DNA of 22,527 nucleotides from a virus. A model generated the notes under the pieces. That model was given only the letters and a program-made list of their open reading frames with translations, searched no databases and was not told where the DNA came from. Location of the stretch: the IMG/VR virus record IMGVR_UViG_3300030106_004407, positions 1 through 22,527 of that record; one strand, given 5' to 3'. The stretch's first letter is position 1. Every line of letters begins with the position of its first letter. Shown here one piece after another: positions 22,122-22,527 of this stretch. A program made the position numbers and the translations under genes.

Positions 22122-22527
22122 CTATGCTATTCTCAATATTGCAGCAGTTGCTTCAGCCGCTGGAAACGTAATTGTAAACGTACCAGAAGTTGAAGTTTTT
22201 ACAGCACCAAAATCAAGAACACAAACCGCTGCGTTAGTGGTTAAACCAGATACAGTCGAGCTGTTATAAATAACAGCAGCTTGTGCAGATATTGTTGCAC
22301 TTGTAAATGATATATCAGCAAAATCACAAACGGCTGCATCACCAGATAAAGTTGGTGTTACAGATGTTAGTGCTCCTCCACCTTCTGCATAAGTGCCTGA
22401 TGCACCTACTTCGTCAGTTTGTTGAAAAGCAGTTGTTGATTTACTTAAAGTTGCTTCGTTGTCATATAGCGCTAGTTTAAAAGCATTCCCCGTCGTAGCC
22501 GTAAAATTGTGTAGGCCTTTCAGGATC
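22122..22527 (-). CDS. Phage virion-type protein, 5' partial
   Basis: The reading frame runs off the right edge on the minus strand, so the N-terminus is missing; about 134 residues are visible. It shows LKGLHNFTATTGNAFKLALY at the truncated end, followed by a Ser/Thr/Gly-rich stretch, TLSGDAAVCDFADISFTSAT, and a C-terminus ending FPAAEATAAILRIA. The 'LKG.HNFT...G..FKLALY..nATLs..TtaF...deV' pattern is one I have seen in small phage proteins near tail genes of marine phages, function unknown. Ten bases after its stop begins the next gene, which has its AGGAG site at the end of this one. A virion role is inferred from its position. Confidence 0.75.
   Translation of the reverse strand, partial: ILKGLHNFTATTGNAFKLALYDNEATLSKSTTAFQQTDEVGASGTYAEGGGALTSVTPTLSGDAAVCDFADISFTSATISAQAAVIYNSSTVSGLTTNAAVCVLDFGAVKTSTSGTFTITFPAAEATAAILRIA

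Noticed and set aside
19528-22269. Plus-strand reading frames opposite the tail-fibre genes
   Set aside because: They mirror the repetitive Thr/Gly codons of the fibre genes and lack any domain or start signal.
1-22527. tRNA genes, integrase, attachment sites or insertion sequences
   Set aside because: None could be recognised on either strand, and the gene-dense layout leaves little room for them.

Overview
This window looks like part of a marine, AT-rich, tightly packed tailed-phage genome, most likely a podovirus-like phage of the kind that infects SAR11 or similar ocean bacteria. That host assignment is inference. The direct evidence is a T7/Pol I-type family A DNA polymerase with its exonuclease domain, a phage endonuclease VII, a run of glycine/alanine/glutamine-rich ejection-type virion proteins including one of 1387 residues, a P22 gp10-like tail protein, repetitive tail-fibre proteins, and almost no intergenic DNA. 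No integrase, repressor, RNA polymerase, tRNA, terminase, portal or capsid gene is visible, so this is a fragment and both ends cut through genes.

Layout. (1) 1-2237, plus strand: DNA polymerase (5' truncated), endonuclease VII and a small exported protein. (2) 2234-11189, minus strand: a head-to-tail operon of five proteins read as internal virion/ejection proteins, ending with a DUF6496-like 51-residue protein (not obvious because of its size) and a one-helix holin-like protein. (3) 11319-17762, plus strand: five 2-oxoglutarate/Fe(II) oxygenase-like genes interleaved with a glycosyltransferase-like gene, a gp10-like tail protein and small probable virion proteins. (4) 17759-17914, minus: a 51-residue cysteine-rich protein. 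(5) 18058-18705, plus: a sixth oxygenase with its own promoter-like sequence. (6) 18689-22527, minus: tail-fibre genes, one carrying a cupredoxin-like domain with a complete candidate type 1 copper site.

Working together: regions 2, 3 and 6 would supply virion internal proteins, the tail and the fibres. The polymerase and endonuclease VII replicate DNA and resolve branched DNA. The most unusual feature is the dense family of six divergent 2OG-Fe(II) oxygenases in about 7.4 kb, two of them overlapping each other and a DxD glycosyltransferase. I suggest a hydroxylate-then-glycosylate modification system acting on virion proteins or the host surface; the substrate is unknown. Strand changes occur six times, counting each block. 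Only the two divergent junctions (11190-11318 and 17915-18057) leave real intergenic space, and promoter-like sequences sit there. The three convergent junctions overlap in coding sequence and leave no room for ordinary terminators.
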